Assembly (NCBI GenBank): GCA_910585685.1
Contig: CAJUEO010000004.1
Location: 62,001 to 126,000, forward strand
Length of the DNA: 64,000 bases
Direction: 5' to 3'
From: an uncultured Christensenella sp.
GTDB taxonomy: Bacteria; Bacillota; Clostridia; Christensenellales; Borkfalkiaceae
The notes under the pieces were generated by a model, which was not told the DNA's origin, made no database searches, and saw only the letters and a program-made list of their open reading frames with translations. The translations under genes were made by a program, and so were the position numbers. Position 1 is the stretch's first letter. Each line of letters opens with the position of its first letter. Below are positions 1 to 8,440 of the stretch, piece by piece.

Positions 1-101
1 ATAAGCGCGACTATTTTGTACTGCGAAGAATGGCTTCGCACAACGTCGAGAACCTGCCTTCCTATCGAACCCGTCGAACCTATCAGAGCAATCTTTTTCA
101 T
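1..101 (-). CDS. dxr: 1-deoxy-D-xylulose 5-phosphate reductoisomerase, N-terminal fragment
   Basis: Start of the NADPH-dependent enzyme that makes MEP from DXP in the non-mevalonate isoprenoid pathway. The 33 visible codons begin MKKIALIGSTGSIG, and GSTGSIG is the nucleotide-binding loop characteristic of Dxr; the gene runs off the left edge. It follows pyrH, frr, uppS and cdsA in an order common in Bacillota. No Shine-Dalgarno is visible before the ATG and a TATAAT sits only 4 nt upstream, so the gene may also be read from its own leaderless mRNA. The short fragment limits certainty to the N-terminal motif plus gene order. Confidence 0.88.
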   Translation of the reverse strand, partial: MKKIALIGSTGSIGRQVLDVVRSHSSQYKIVAL

Positions 102-105
102 AACT

Positions 106-136
106 ATTATACCCGAAAATTTTTATTTAATGACAA
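106..136 (-). promoter_or_regulatory. possible promoter for dxr
   Basis: A perfect TATAAT (106-111) lies 4 nt before the dxr ATG. The best -35 is TTGTCA (131-136) with a long 19-nt spacer, so the promoter is only tentative. If used, the start site falls at or inside the ATG. Confidence 0.35.
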
Positions 137-156
137 AATGCCGCTTCCGCGGCATT
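137..156 (-). terminator. hairpin between cdsA and dxr
   Basis: Eight-bp stem AATGCCGC/GCGGCATT with a 4-nt loop, followed on the minus strand by TT then GTCATT. It could partly terminate the cdsA transcript; the T-run is short, so attenuation is more likely than full termination. Confidence 0.4.
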
Positions 157-184
157 AATATATTTTATATTTAGTTAAAAACAA

Positions 185-1168
185 TTAAATTATCGTTCCG
201 AAGCTCAATAAAATTACTACTCCGCAGAACAACGTGCTGTCAAACCTGTCCAAAATTCCGCCGTGACCGGGCAAGAGCGTGCCCATATCCTTAATTTTGC
301 ACTCGCGCTTTACCGCACTTTCAAATAAATCGCCTATTTGGCAAACTACCGACGAGCAAAGTCCGACGAGAATGAACGATAAAAGCGGACTGAAATTAGT
401 GCTGCGCGTGACAAGAGTTGTAGCGTCCATATACGCGCCGAGATAGAATATGACGTAATAGCACATAAGTCCGCCGAGCAGACCGCCTATCAAGCCGCCG
501 ATACTGCCAATTACCGTTTTGTTGGGGGAAAGCTTGGGTGCGAGCTTAAAGGGAATATATTTTTTCAACAGCGAACCGACTACGTATGCGCCCGTATCCG
601 TCAGAACGGGACATATAGAAAGCACGAGTATTGCCGCCATTGAATTTACCGTTAAATGATTGTTTGCGGCAAGTATTGTTGAAAACACTCCGCAATAAAG
701 CATACAGAACACGCAGTATATCGTGCCCTTGACCGTGCTTTGCTCGGGGTCGAAAACCGAAGTTGCCGCAAGAAAGAGCATATACACTATGAACGCGCAG
801 GCAACCGCGAGCATACCCGAACCTTGGGTTTGGGGAATCATTTCCATTATGACGTAGAGCGGTACCGTAACCGCGCAAAACGCAATTGTAAACGAGCGCT
901 GCGGCGTTGAAAAACGGAACGCGCCGCCGTTTGTTTTCTCGATAGCTCGCATAAATTCATAGGCACCGATGACCGAAATAGCCACGAAAACCGCGTCAAA
1001 ACCCAGTGCGCCCCAACCGCCGGCAACGTTGCCCCAGGGCGTAGCCCACTTTAATGCGCAAAGCGCAAGCCACACCACAACGTAAATTACCGAGGTAATT
1101 GTTCTTTTCTGAAACGAAGTCAAGCTACGTTTTTGCGTCTGTTGTTCATTTTTTACTGTCTGTTCCAA
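185..1168 (-). CDS. cdsA: phosphatidate cytidylyltransferase
   Basis: Makes CDP-diacylglycerol from phosphatidate and CTP, the branch point of phospholipid synthesis, in the cytoplasmic membrane. The protein is mostly hydrophobic (about eight membrane segments) and ends with the CdsA signature: KR, then KD, then LLPGHGGILDRFD near residues 285-315. Length near 327 aa is normal. No ATG lies at the N-terminus; a TTG at 1168 has AAAGGTG six nt upstream and is preferred, while the in-frame GTG at 1177 would overlap that Shine-Dalgarno. It follows uppS after a short gap in the pyrH operon. Confidence 0.95.
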   Translation of the reverse strand: MEQTVKNEQQTQKRSLTSFQKRTITSVIYVVVWLALCALKWATPWGNVAGGWGALGFDAVFVAISVIGAYEFMRAIEKTNGGAFRFSTPQRSFTIAFCAVTVPLYVIMEMIPQTQGSGMLAVACAFIVYMLFLAATSVFDPEQSTVKGTIYCVFCMLYCGVFSTILAANNHLTVNSMAAILVLSICPVLTDTGAYVVGSLLKKYIPFKLAPKLSPNKTVIGSIGGLIGGLLGGLMCYYVIFYLGAYMDATTLVTRSTNFSPLLSFILVGLCSSVVCQIGDLFESAVKRECKIKDMGTLLPGHGGILDRFDSTLFCGVVILLSFGTII

Positions 1169-1185
1169 AATTAGCACCTTTAAAA

Positions 1186-1872
1186 TTAAATGTTTCCAAA
1201 ACGCCTTTCACGCTTTGAATATTCTTCCAAAGCCTTTAAAAATTGCCGCTTATTGAAGTCGGGAAAATAGACGTTTGTAAAATATAGTTCGGCATAAGCC
1301 GCCTGATATACAAGAAAATTCGACAGCCGCTTTTCTCCGCCCGTCCGTATTATAAGGTCGGGGTCGGGTATGTCGGCAGTATAAAGATAGTTTGCAAACT
1401 GCTCTTCGTCAACAGCTTTGCCGCCCTCTACGGCGCGGTTTACGGCTTTTAATATTTCACTGCGCGAACCGTAGTTTATAGCGAAAACCAAAGTAAACTC
1501 GGCGGTTTCGGGCATTGTTTTTTGACTTTCTTCCAAAGTCTTTCGTATATCCTCGGGAAGAATAGACAAATCGCCTATTATCCTTATTTTTGCGCCGCGC
1601 GCGTAAAGCTTTTTGACGTTTTCGGTAAAATATTTTCGGATAAGCTCAAATAGCGCTTCGATCTCTTCCTTGGGTCTTTTAAAGTTTTCCGTGGAGAGAA
1701 CATAGACGGTAAGATATTTTACGCCGCAGTCCTGAGCGCACTCGGCAAGCTTTATCATAGCGTCCATACCCGATTTATGCCCGAACGAACGGGGCATAAG
1801 TCGCTTTTTAGCCCATCTGCCGTTGCCGTCCATTATTACCGCAACGTGGCGCGGAATATTCAGGCTGGGCAT
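1186..1872 (-). CDS. uppS: isoprenyl transferase (undecaprenyl diphosphate synthase)
   Basis: Adds isopentenyl units in cis to farnesyl diphosphate to make the C55 carrier lipid for peptidoglycan and wall polymers. The 228-aa protein has the N-terminal HVAVIMDGNGRWAKKR motif, with the catalytic Asp in MDGNGR, and the C-terminal DLIIRTGGEKRLSNF and AELYF motifs. Its ATG shares one base with the frr stop (TAATG), so translation is probably coupled to frr. Confidence 0.97.
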   Translation of the reverse strand: MPSLNIPRHVAVIMDGNGRWAKKRLMPRSFGHKSGMDAMIKLAECAQDCGVKYLTVYVLSTENFKRPKEEIEALFELIRKYFTENVKKLYARGAKIRIIGDLSILPEDIRKTLEESQKTMPETAEFTLVFAINYGSRSEILKAVNRAVEGGKAVDEEQFANYLYTADIPDPDLIIRTGGEKRLSNFLVYQAAYAELYFTNVYFPDFNKRQFLKALEEYSKRERRFGNI

Positions 1873-2444
1873 TAAACGGTCATTATCTCCTTATCCTTGG
1901 CAGCAACCGCGCTTTCAATTTTTGAAATAGCGTCGGCTACCGCTTTTTCAACGTCCTTTTCGCAAGCGGCGTATTCGTCCTCGGAAAGAACCTTGTCGGT
2001 TTTAAGTTTTTTGAGCGATTCCAAAGCGTCGCGGCGTATATTGCGCTCGGCAACCTTTGCGTCCTCACCCATCTTTTTTATCTGTTTGGAAAGCTCGCGC
2101 CTTCTCTCCTCGGTAAGCTGAGGGAAAGCGAGGCGGATAACCTTGCCGTCGTTAGTGGGAGTTATACCTATATTCGACTGCTGCAAAGCCTTTTCTATAC
2201 CTTTGAGAAGGGACACGTCCCAAGGGGAAATAACGAGGCATCTGCCCTCCTGCACGGAAATATTCGAAGTCTGGGGAATGGGCGTAGGCGCGCCGTAATA
2301 GTCCACCATCACCTTATCGAGGATATGGGGGTTTGCCCTGCCGGCACGGACAGCCGCGTACTCTTCCTTTAAAACGTCCAGAGTTTTTGTAAGTTTGTCG
2401 TCGAGAACCAATAAAATTTCTTCGACCTGCTCGTTGTCTATCAT
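1872..2444 (-). CDS. frr: ribosome recycling factor
   Basis: Splits post-termination 70S complexes together with EF-G. The 190-aa protein is slightly longer than the usual 185 aa and shows the family motifs AAVRAGRANPHILDK and VDYYGAPTPIPQ in the first 60 residues, then the basic helix around ERRRELSKQIKKMGE. A strong AAAGGGAG lies before the ATG. It sits between pyrH (15-nt gap) and uppS (one-base overlap), the standard Bacillota order. Confidence 0.98.
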   Translation of the reverse strand: MIDNEQVEEILLVLDDKLTKTLDVLKEEYAAVRAGRANPHILDKVMVDYYGAPTPIPQTSNISVQEGRCLVISPWDVSLLKGIEKALQQSNIGITPTNDGKVIRLAFPQLTEERRRELSKQIKKMGEDAKVAERNIRRDALESLKKLKTDKVLSEDEYAACEKDVEKAVADAISKIESAVAAKDKEIMTV

Positions 2445-2459
2445 AGTTTTACTCCCTTT

Positions 2460-3170
2460 TTATTTGTTGTCGATTACCGTGCCGCAATGCTTGCCGCAGA
2501 CGGCGTTGACAATCGAGTTTTTCTCGTCAAGCCCGAAAGCAATGACGGGAATATCGTTTTCCATACACATTGTAGCGGCGGTTGTATCCATCGCTTTAAT
2601 GTTTTCTTTAATAACGTCAATATATTTGATATGGTCGTATTTCTTTGCCGCAGGGTTAAGCTTGGGGTCGGAATCGTAAATTCCGTCGATATTCTTTGCC
2701 ATAAGCAAAACGTCGGCTTGAATTTCGCAGGCGCGCTGCGCCGCAGCCGTATCTGTCGAGCAATAGGGATTGCCCGTGCCGCAGGCAAGAATTACCACCC
2801 TGCCCTTTTCAAAGTGGTGCAAAGTTTTGCGAAGAATATAGGGCTCGGCAAGACTTGTCATAATAAGCGCCGTCTGAACGCGCGTCTGAATGCCGCGGCG
2901 CTCCAACGCGTCCATCATCGCAAGCGAGTTCATAACCGTTGCAAGCATACCCATATGGTCGGCGGTAGTGCGCTCCATCTGTTTGCCCTGTCTGCCGCGC
3001 CAGAAATTGCCGCCGCCTATTACAAGAGCTATCTCGACTCCCAAATTATGAATTTCGGCAATTTGCTCTACAACGCCGGAAATTACGTTTTCGTCAATGC
3101 CGGTACCCTGTGCGCCGGCAAGAGCTTCACCCGAAAGCTTTATCAGTACCCTTTTATATTTAGGCAACAT
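2460..3170 (-). CDS. pyrH: UMP kinase
   Basis: Hexameric bacterial UMP kinase of the amino-acid-kinase fold, making UDP from UMP and ATP. The 236 aa carry the N-terminal LIKLSGEAL phosphate loop, GGGNFWRGRQG, DHMGMLATVMN and the C-terminal region that ends in IVNAVCGKHCGTVI. The ATG has AAGGAG upstream and a good promoter 30 nt away, so it is the first gene of the pyrH-frr-uppS-cdsA-dxr operon. Confidence 0.98.
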   Translation of the reverse strand: MLPKYKRVLIKLSGEALAGAQGTGIDENVISGVVEQIAEIHNLGVEIALVIGGGNFWRGRQGKQMERTTADHMGMLATVMNSLAMMDALERRGIQTRVQTALIMTSLAEPYILRKTLHHFEKGRVVILACGTGNPYCSTDTAAAQRACEIQADVLLMAKNIDGIYDSDPKLNPAAKKYDHIKYIDVIKENIKAMDTTAATMCMENDIPVIAFGLDEKNSIVNAVCGKHCGTVIDNK

Positions 3171-3198
3171 AAAATGCTCCTTATATCATACTCAATTA

Positions 3199-3227
3199 AT
3201 TCTAACAGATATCGCAACAAAATGCAA
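3199..3227 (-). promoter_or_regulatory. promoter of the pyrH operon
   Basis: TTGCAT (3222-3227), 17-nt spacer, TAGAAT (3199-3204), reading towards pyrH. Confidence 0.8.
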
Positions 3228-3257
3228 CCTTATTGACAAATATTCCCATAAAATTAT

Positions 3258-3286
3258 GCCCCGTATAAACAAAGTTTACACGGGGC
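3258..3286 (-). terminator. terminator of the 152-aa unknown gene
   Basis: A 13-bp stem, GCCCCGTRTAAAC pairing across an AAA loop, lies directly after the stop of the gene at 3300-3758. On the minus strand it is followed by ATAATTTT. Confidence 0.65.
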
Positions 3287-3299
3287 AATATTATACTTA

Positions 3300-3758
3300 T
3301 TATTCTGCTTTAATCATATATTTGAAAATGGGCTGAAACAGCTTTTTGGTGTCGTCGCTCAAAATTCTGTGCAACGCGCCGCGGATATTATCCTCGTATG
3401 TATCGTTGTTTACGGTATCCACTTCATAGTCGAAGTTAATACTGTCCTCGTCGAAATACGCCTTCCAGCCTGCGCTCGCTTTGTTGAACGCGTTCAAAGC
3501 GTCGTAGAGCTCCTGTGTGGGCGCGGTAAGGGGGCTGTCAAAGTCGATTGCAAAGGACATATATCCCGATTCAAAGCAGCAAACGCCGAGGTAGAGCACC
3601 TCGTAATCAAAAATTGTAACGTCGCTTGCGCAAATCTGAATGCCGTTGCCGTTTATTTTGGAATCAACGTTGCTTAAATTCAAATCCTTCTTGAAAAACT
3701 TTTCAGTAATTGCCTTGGCTTTTCTGATATTGAGCGTCGTGGGTGTACCGAATAACAT
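3300..3758 (-). CDS. conserved-looking small protein of unknown function
   Basis: A 152-aa acidic soluble protein with no signal peptide or membrane segment. It has a basic N-terminal helix region, then alternating strand-like segments (SFAIDFDSPL, INFDYEVDTV) and a C-terminal helix. The overall pattern is faintly reminiscent of YbjN/chaperone-like alpha-beta folds, but I do not recognise the family. It is a single-gene unit with its own promoter, a strong AAAGGAG and its own terminator, which argues that it is a real expressed gene. Confidence 0.8.
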   Translation of the reverse strand: MLFGTPTTLNIRKAKAITEKFFKKDLNLSNVDSKINGNGIQICASDVTIFDYEVLYLGVCCFESGYMSFAIDFDSPLTAPTQELYDALNAFNKASAGWKAYFDEDSINFDYEVDTVNNDTYEDNIRGALHRILSDDTKKLFQPIFKYMIKAE

Positions 3759-3799
3759 AACCTTATCTCCTTTTTTTCATATTCAATATGTCTATATAT

Positions 3800-3828
3800 A
3801 TTCTACATTATTTTACAAAATTTGTCAA
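3800..3828 (-). promoter_or_regulatory. promoter of the 152-aa unknown gene
   Basis: TTGACA (3823-3828), 17-nt spacer, TAGAAT (3800-3805). This is near-consensus for the housekeeping sigma factor. Confidence 0.85.
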
Positions 3829-3858
3829 TATGCTATAAACTTTAATTTCAAAAATAAA

Positions 3859-3886
3859 CCCGTGCACGGCGCATGCCGAACACGGG
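3859..3886 (-). terminator. terminator of rpsB-tsf
   Basis: A 12-bp stem, CCCGTGTTCGGC/GCCGTGCACGGG with a 4-nt loop, is followed on the minus strand by TTTATTTTTG. It lies seven nt after the tsf stop. Confidence 0.85.
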
Positions 3887-3893
3887 TAATTAA

Positions 3894-4796
3894 TTATTTC
3901 TTCATTGCTTCGATTTGTTTTGCAACTTCGTCCTGCAAGTTCTCGCTCTTCTTTTCAAGACCTTCACCCATTTCAAAACGGGTAAAACGAACTACCTTGA
4001 ACTTGTTACCGATAACCTGCGCTATCTTTTGGCTGTCGTCCTTTACAAAAGGCTGCTCCATAAGGCAGATTTCGGAATAGTACTTGCCCATTTTTCCGTC
4101 GATAATTTTTTCGAGAATGTTCTTGGGCTTGTTTGCGTTTTTGGGGTCACCCTGCATCTGAACGAGCATAATCTCTTTTTCCTTTGCAAGAACCTCCTGA
4201 GGAACGTCGCTTTCGACAAGATACAGAGGCTTAGCTGCGGCAATCTGCAAAGCTACGTCGTGAAGCGTTTCTTCGTTGCCTGCAACGAAATCGACAGCTT
4301 CGACCATAACGCCGACCTTGCCGCCCATATGAATATAAGTTTCTATTTTACCTGCCGTCTTGTAAATTTCAAAGCGGCGGATGCTTATTTTTTCACCTAT
4401 GACAGCCGTCATATTAGTAATGTAATCCTTTACGGTAACGCCTTCAACGGTGCAAACGTTAAGCGCTTCAACGTCGGAGGGAAGGTTTTCTGCAACCGTC
4501 TTAGCAACGGCGTCGACTATTCCGTGGAACTTATCTCCGCGAGAAACAAAGTCGCTTTCGCAGTTGATTTCCAAAAGCACGCCAATGCCGTTCTTTTCGT
4601 CGACGTATGCGCCTACCGCGCCCTCTGCAGCAATTCTGCCTTCCTTTTTGACTGCCTTTGCAATGCCGCGCTCTCTCAAAAGCTCGCTTGCCTTTTCCAT
4701 ATCTCCGTCAGCGTCTGCAAGCGCCTTTTTGCAATCGAGCATACCTGCTCCGCTTCTTTCGCGAAGCTCCATTACGTCCTTAGCGGTAAATGCCAT
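3894..4796 (-). CDS. tsf: elongation factor Ts
   Basis: Guanine nucleotide exchange factor for EF-Tu. The 300-aa protein begins with the UBA-like domain MAFTAKDVMELRERSGAG followed by MLDCKKAL, the EF-Ts signature, and continues with two dimerisation-type repeats (INCESDFVSRGDKF is the conserved core). The ATG has AAGGAGG upstream. It is 13 nt downstream of rpsB, as in most bacteria, and ends at a strong terminator. Confidence 0.98.
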   Translation of the reverse strand: MAFTAKDVMELRERSGAGMLDCKKALADADGDMEKASELLRERGIAKAVKKEGRIAAEGAVGAYVDEKNGIGVLLEINCESDFVSRGDKFHGIVDAVAKTVAENLPSDVEALNVCTVEGVTVKDYITNMTAVIGEKISIRRFEIYKTAGKIETYIHMGGKVGVMVEAVDFVAGNEETLHDVALQIAAAKPLYLVESDVPQEVLAKEKEIMLVQMQGDPKNANKPKNILEKIIDGKMGKYYSEICLMEQPFVKDDSQKIAQVIGNKFKVVRFTRFEMGEGLEKKSENLQDEVAKQIEAMKK

Positions 4797-4809
4797 AATA
4801 ATATCCTCC

Positions 4810-5661
4810 TTACTCTGCCTTTTTCTCGACGGATTCCGTCTTCTTTCTTCTTACAGTCTTTTTGGGCTGCTCGCTCTCTTCCTCTTTGACTTCGGTCAAA
4901 ACAGCTTCTTCGGCGTTTGCAACTACCTCTTCGATAGAAGTGGGTTCAGCCGAGTCGTCCACGGGAAGAACGGGGGTTTCTCCCTGATTAGCTTCAATAA
5001 CTGCGTTTGCGATTACGGACGAAATGAGCTTGACTGCACGGATAGCGTCGTCGTTGCCGGGAATTACATAATCGATTTCGTCGGGGTCGCAGTTGGTGTC
5101 GGTTATAGCCACGATGGGAATGTTGAGTTTGCGCGCTTCCGCAACCGCGATATCCTCGTTGTGGGGGTCGACAATGAACATAACTCCGGGGAGCTTGCCC
5201 ATATCCCTTATACCGCCGAGGTTGGTCTGAAGCTTGTCGTATTCTTCTTTGAGTTTAGCAACTTCCTTTTTGGGCAGAAGCTCGAACTCTCCGTTTTGTT
5301 CCATTTTTTCGATTTTAACCATTCTGTCGATACGGGTGCGAATGGTCTTGAAGTTTGTAAGCGTACCGCCAAGCCAGCGCGAGTTGACATAGTACATACC
5401 GCAACGCTCAGCCTCTTCCTTAACGGCGTCCTGCGCCTGTTTTTTTGTACCGACAAAGAGAATGTTTTTGCCTTCTTTTACGCTGTCGCAAACGAACTTG
5501 TAAGCTTCTTCGATGAGTTCCACCGTGAGCTGCAAGTCGATAATATGAATGTCGTTACGAGCGGCGTAGATGTATTTCGACATTTTGGGGTTCCATTTTC
5601 TTGTCTGGTGCCCGAAGTGTACGCCCGCTTCGAGCAGTTGTTTCATTGATATAACTGCCAT
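4810..5661 (-). CDS. rpsB: 30S ribosomal protein S2
   Basis: Structural protein of the small subunit. The N-terminus MAVISMKQLLEAGVHFGHQ and the motifs KYIYAARNDIHIIDL and FIVDPHNEDIAVAEA are diagnostic. At 283 aa it is about 40-50 residues longer than typical S2; the extra part is a C-terminal tail from about residue 235 that is first acidic (EEVVANAEEA) and then basic (KKTVRRKKTE). A GGAGG precedes the ATG, and a leader of about 110 nt separates it from its promoter. Confidence 0.98.
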   Translation of the reverse strand: MAVISMKQLLEAGVHFGHQTRKWNPKMSKYIYAARNDIHIIDLQLTVELIEEAYKFVCDSVKEGKNILFVGTKKQAQDAVKEEAERCGMYYVNSRWLGGTLTNFKTIRTRIDRMVKIEKMEQNGEFELLPKKEVAKLKEEYDKLQTNLGGIRDMGKLPGVMFIVDPHNEDIAVAEARKLNIPIVAITDTNCDPDEIDYVIPGNDDAIRAVKLISSVIANAVIEANQGETPVLPVDDSAEPTSIEEVVANAEEAVLTEVKEEESEQPKKTVRRKKTESVEKKAE

Positions 5662-5769
5662 TTTAATTCCTCCGTTTTACCTCCCCGAAGGCGCGGCTTA
5701 CGACGCTTATTGCGGCATAGAAAGATTTACCGCCACGGAGCGTCCGCCCTTCGAGTGTGAATTTATAGC
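5662..5769 (-). promoter_or_regulatory. rpsB 5' leader, candidate autoregulatory RNA
   Basis: The promoter places the start site near 5769, giving a leader of about 108 nt before rpsB. It contains G/C-rich complementary segments (GGGCGGACGCTCC, then GGCGCGGCTT and GCCGCGCC). Autoregulatory leaders are usual for rpsB in bacteria, but I could not match this one to a described class. Confidence 0.4.
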
Positions 5770-5775
5770 GTTGAT

Positions 5776-5804
5776 ATTTTAGCAAAATTTAAATTATTTG
5801 TAAA
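5776..5804 (-). promoter_or_regulatory. promoter of rpsB-tsf
   Basis: TTTACA (5799-5804), 17-nt spacer, TAAAAT (5776-5781). Confidence 0.8.
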
Positions 5805-5849
5805 GCGGTTTACACCGTTTTTGAAAAATAATTTAACTTCAAATGCAAA

Positions 5850-5873
5850 AAAGCGGCGCAACCGCGCCGCTTT
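5850..5873 (-). terminator. terminator of the collagen-like lipoprotein gene
   Basis: A 10-bp stem, AAAGCGGCGC/GCGCCGCTTT with loop GGTT on the minus strand, followed by TTT and GCATTTG. It lies 15 nt after the stop at 5889. Confidence 0.85.
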
Positions 5874-5888
5874 AAAATTTGCTTATTA

Positions 5889-8030
5889 TTAAACAGTAGG
5901 TAAACTTAACGAGCCTGACTCGATAAGATATACTATGTTAATGGGTTCGTTGCCTGCAGGAGCCGAACCGCTTTGCATTTGCTGACCTATAGCCTTACTT
6001 ACAAACCCGAGGTTATTAGCCAAAACGTCCTGCGTTGCGTTTTCCCAAGTTACACTTATATCCCCGCAACTGCCGCACATTAAGGTAAGCGAAGCTTTCG
6101 ACATATCGACGCCCATATATCCGAATACGCCGCCGACATAGAATGTTTTGCCGCTAAGCTGGTTGGTGTCCGTGACTGCGACGTCAATGTTGCCGTAGTT
6201 CATACAGTTTGTAACAACGCCGGCAGCATTATTGAGCTGAATGTAGCCTGCAATTCCGCCGAGATAAACCAAATCGGAATCTTCCCTCATAGTGTTTACC
6301 GTAGCTGCGTCTGCCGTTATATTGCCGAAGTTCGAGCAATCTTTGAACATAAAGAAGTTAGTGTTTGTGATAGCCGTACCGCTTCTGTAAGCAATTATAC
6401 CGCCGGCATAAGCATTACTCTTTATATTTCCGTAATTCTCGCAGTTTTTGAACGTAACCGCACCGCCTGTGGGAGACGTGCCCTCACCTCTGTAAGCGAC
6501 TATACCGCCGGCATAGAAGCCCCAGATGTCACCTTTGTTTGTGCAGTCTATAACGTTGAGTAAATCAAAGTAAGCAGGATGTCCTATAATTCCGCCCTTC
6601 TCTCCGTAGCCCGTGGTGCCGAGGTCTGCATGGTTTGTACAGTTGGATATGTTCAGGGGAAGGTAAGGTCCCTGCATACCCGATGCGTCCGAACCGCCGT
6701 AAGCTCTGCCCACAAGTCCGCCGACGCAGTTGCTGTGTCCTATTATATCGTTGCCGTTTTCGGAACCCACTCTGCAATTAGTGAGAGTAAGCGAGCCGTG
6801 AGCATAGCCGACGATTGCGCCTACGCTGCCGCCCTCGATATATTCTTCGGCGGGAGCGCCCTCGACGTGCTTGCGACCCAAGCTGATATTTACGTTTTCG
6901 ATGTTGAGATTTTTAATCGTAGCGTTTTCAACCGTAGAGAAAAGACCGTACGAAAAGTCGTGTATCTTCTCTTCGCGAGATTCGCTGTTATCAATCAAAA
7001 GGGGAATGTTTGCCGTTACGTCACCGTTTTTATAGGGAATATAATAGCCGTTGTGCGTTTCCGTTTCCGTTGCGGAAATATATACCTCATAATCTCCGTA
7101 GTGAATAGCGTCGTAGAACTTTGCACTGTTGAGATTATATATAGTGTGTCCCTCTCCGTCAAACGTGCCCTTAAAAGCTACGCCGGGCGCATTCGAACGC
7201 GCACCGAGCCCAATGGGAACCCACATTTGGTTGTTGAGGTCGATATCGCATTTTAACGAAATAGTCCAACCGTCGTAACCCTCGGTTGCGACAACCGAAC
7301 GATATGCAAACCACGCAAACGCGTCGACGTTATGCAACTCGATAGTTTTAGCGCTCTCGTTTACAACATAAGAAACGGGTCTGTTGGCAATAATTTCCTC
7401 TTCGGTAAGATAGGGTGCCTGCCAACCGGGTATTTTACCGTCCCAAGTACCTATACCGCTGTCGTTGCCGATATTGCAGATAAATACCCAAACTCCCTTT
7501 TCCTTATGATAGAGGTTATATGTAAGAGTATTGATAAAGAAATCTCCGTCCTTTCCTTCGGTTGAAGAGGGCGTGTCCACACCCAAAAGCCAGGTCGCCG
7601 CATCGGAAGCTTCGCCCTTGGCTTTTACGCCGGTATCTTCGTTGCCTATCCACCAATTGCCGTTCTCTCCTATGTACGGAGTTTTGCCGTCCTGACCGTC
7701 CTGTCCGTTTTGACCGGCAGCTTTTACGCCGGTGTCAACGGTACCTATCCACCAATTGCCGTTCTCTCCGATATGGGGGCTGATACCTGCGCTTTCTCCG
7801 CGAGCCGGAACGCCTGTATCGGTTGTACCTATCCACCAATTACCGTTCTCTCCAACGTGAGGAGTAACGCCGTTTTCTCCATTTTCGCCCTGGATACCCT
7901 GCTCGCCCTGAGGGCCGCGTTCTCCTTGGGGTCCCTGCTCGCCGCCGAAGCAAGCCGAGAGCGAAATAACGCCGACGCACATCGTAGTTGCAATAATAAA
8001 TGAAATTAAGCGTTTGATATTTTTAGACAT
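5889..8030 (-). CDS. surface lipoprotein with collagen-like, NWWIG-repeat and GLUG-like regions
   Basis: A 713-aa exported lipoprotein of unknown role. Residues 1-27 are a signal peptide ending in the lipobox SLSAC (Cys27). Residues 30-54 are nine Gly-X-Y triplets (GEQGPQGERGPQG type). Three repeats follow near 57-78, 85-106 and 118-139, each with GENGNWWIG then DTGV; a second short Gly-Gln-Asp stretch lies between repeats two and three. The C-terminal 400 residues hold beta-helix-like GLUG-type repeats (GGIVAY, GGIIGH, GGLVGR, each followed by NCxNxGxI). It is a single gene with its own promoter and terminator. An adhesive or matrix role is inference from the domain types. Confidence 0.9.
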   Translation of the reverse strand: MSKNIKRLISFIIATTMCVGVISLSACFGGEQGPQGERGPQGEQGIQGENGENGVTPHVGENGNWWIGTTDTGVPARGESAGISPHIGENGNWWIGTVDTGVKAAGQNGQDGQDGKTPYIGENGNWWIGNEDTGVKAKGEASDAATWLLGVDTPSSTEGKDGDFFINTLTYNLYHKEKGVWVFICNIGNDSGIGTWDGKIPGWQAPYLTEEEIIANRPVSYVVNESAKTIELHNVDAFAWFAYRSVVATEGYDGWTISLKCDIDLNNQMWVPIGLGARSNAPGVAFKGTFDGEGHTIYNLNSAKFYDAIHYGDYEVYISATETETHNGYYIPYKNGDVTANIPLLIDNSESREEKIHDFSYGLFSTVENATIKNLNIENVNISLGRKHVEGAPAEEYIEGGSVGAIVGYAHGSLTLTNCRVGSENGNDIIGHSNCVGGLVGRAYGGSDASGMQGPYLPLNISNCTNHADLGTTGYGEKGGIIGHPAYFDLLNVIDCTNKGDIWGFYAGGIVAYRGEGTSPTGGAVTFKNCENYGNIKSNAYAGGIIAYRSGTAITNTNFFMFKDCSNFGNITADAATVNTMREDSDLVYLGGIAGYIQLNNAAGVVTNCMNYGNIDVAVTDTNQLSGKTFYVGGVFGYMGVDMSKASLTLMCGSCGDISVTWENATQDVLANNLGFVSKAIGQQMQSGSAPAGNEPINIVYLIESGSLSLPTV

Positions 8031-8066
8031 AGAGTTTCTCCTTGAAATCTCGATTTAATCACTTGA

Positions 8067-8095
8067 ATTATATAACAAAAGATATTTATCGTCAA
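8067..8095 (-). promoter_or_regulatory. promoter of the collagen-like lipoprotein gene
   Basis: TTGACG (8090-8095), 17-nt spacer, TATAAT (8067-8072). An AAGGAG lies before the ATG at 8030. Confidence 0.85.
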
Positions 8096-8139
8096 GTATT
8101 TTTAATAAATTTGCTTATTTAGGCAGTTTCAAGCCTATT

Positions 8140-8439
8140 TTAGCTTTCTATTTCCTCTTCACCGTCGGTTTCCTGTTGATAAAACTCGAAAACTTCTTCC
8201 AAAAGCGCGTCGTCCTCGATAGGTTCGAGCACCTGTTCATCTTCGTTCAGACGGAAAATTACCACCTCGTCCTCGGCAATTTCCTCGTCGGGTTCCGCCG
8301 CAAGAAGCAGCGCGTATTTTTCACCTTTGTACTCGGTTACGTCAAGAATTTTAAACTTTATAACTTTGCCGTCGTCGTCGATAAGCTCGATAACCTCCTC
8401 GTCAAGCTCCAACTCTTCAACATCCTTTTCTTCGCTCAT
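8140..8439 (-). CDS. DUF1292 family protein
   Basis: A small, very acidic 99-aa protein of the DUF1292 (YrzB-like) family: EVIELIDDDGKVIKFKILD, then YALLLAAE and VVIFRL. The function is not established. In Bacillota it is typically encoded beside ruvX, as here, where its ATG lies one nt after the ruvX stop and its AAGGAG lies inside the ruvX end, so the two are probably translationally coupled. Confidence 0.92.
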   Translation of the reverse strand: MSEEKDVEELELDEEVIELIDDDGKVIKFKILDVTEYKGEKYALLLAAEPDEEIAEDEVVIFRLNEDEQVLEPIEDDALLEEVFEFYQQETDGEEEIES

Positions 8440-8440
8440 G

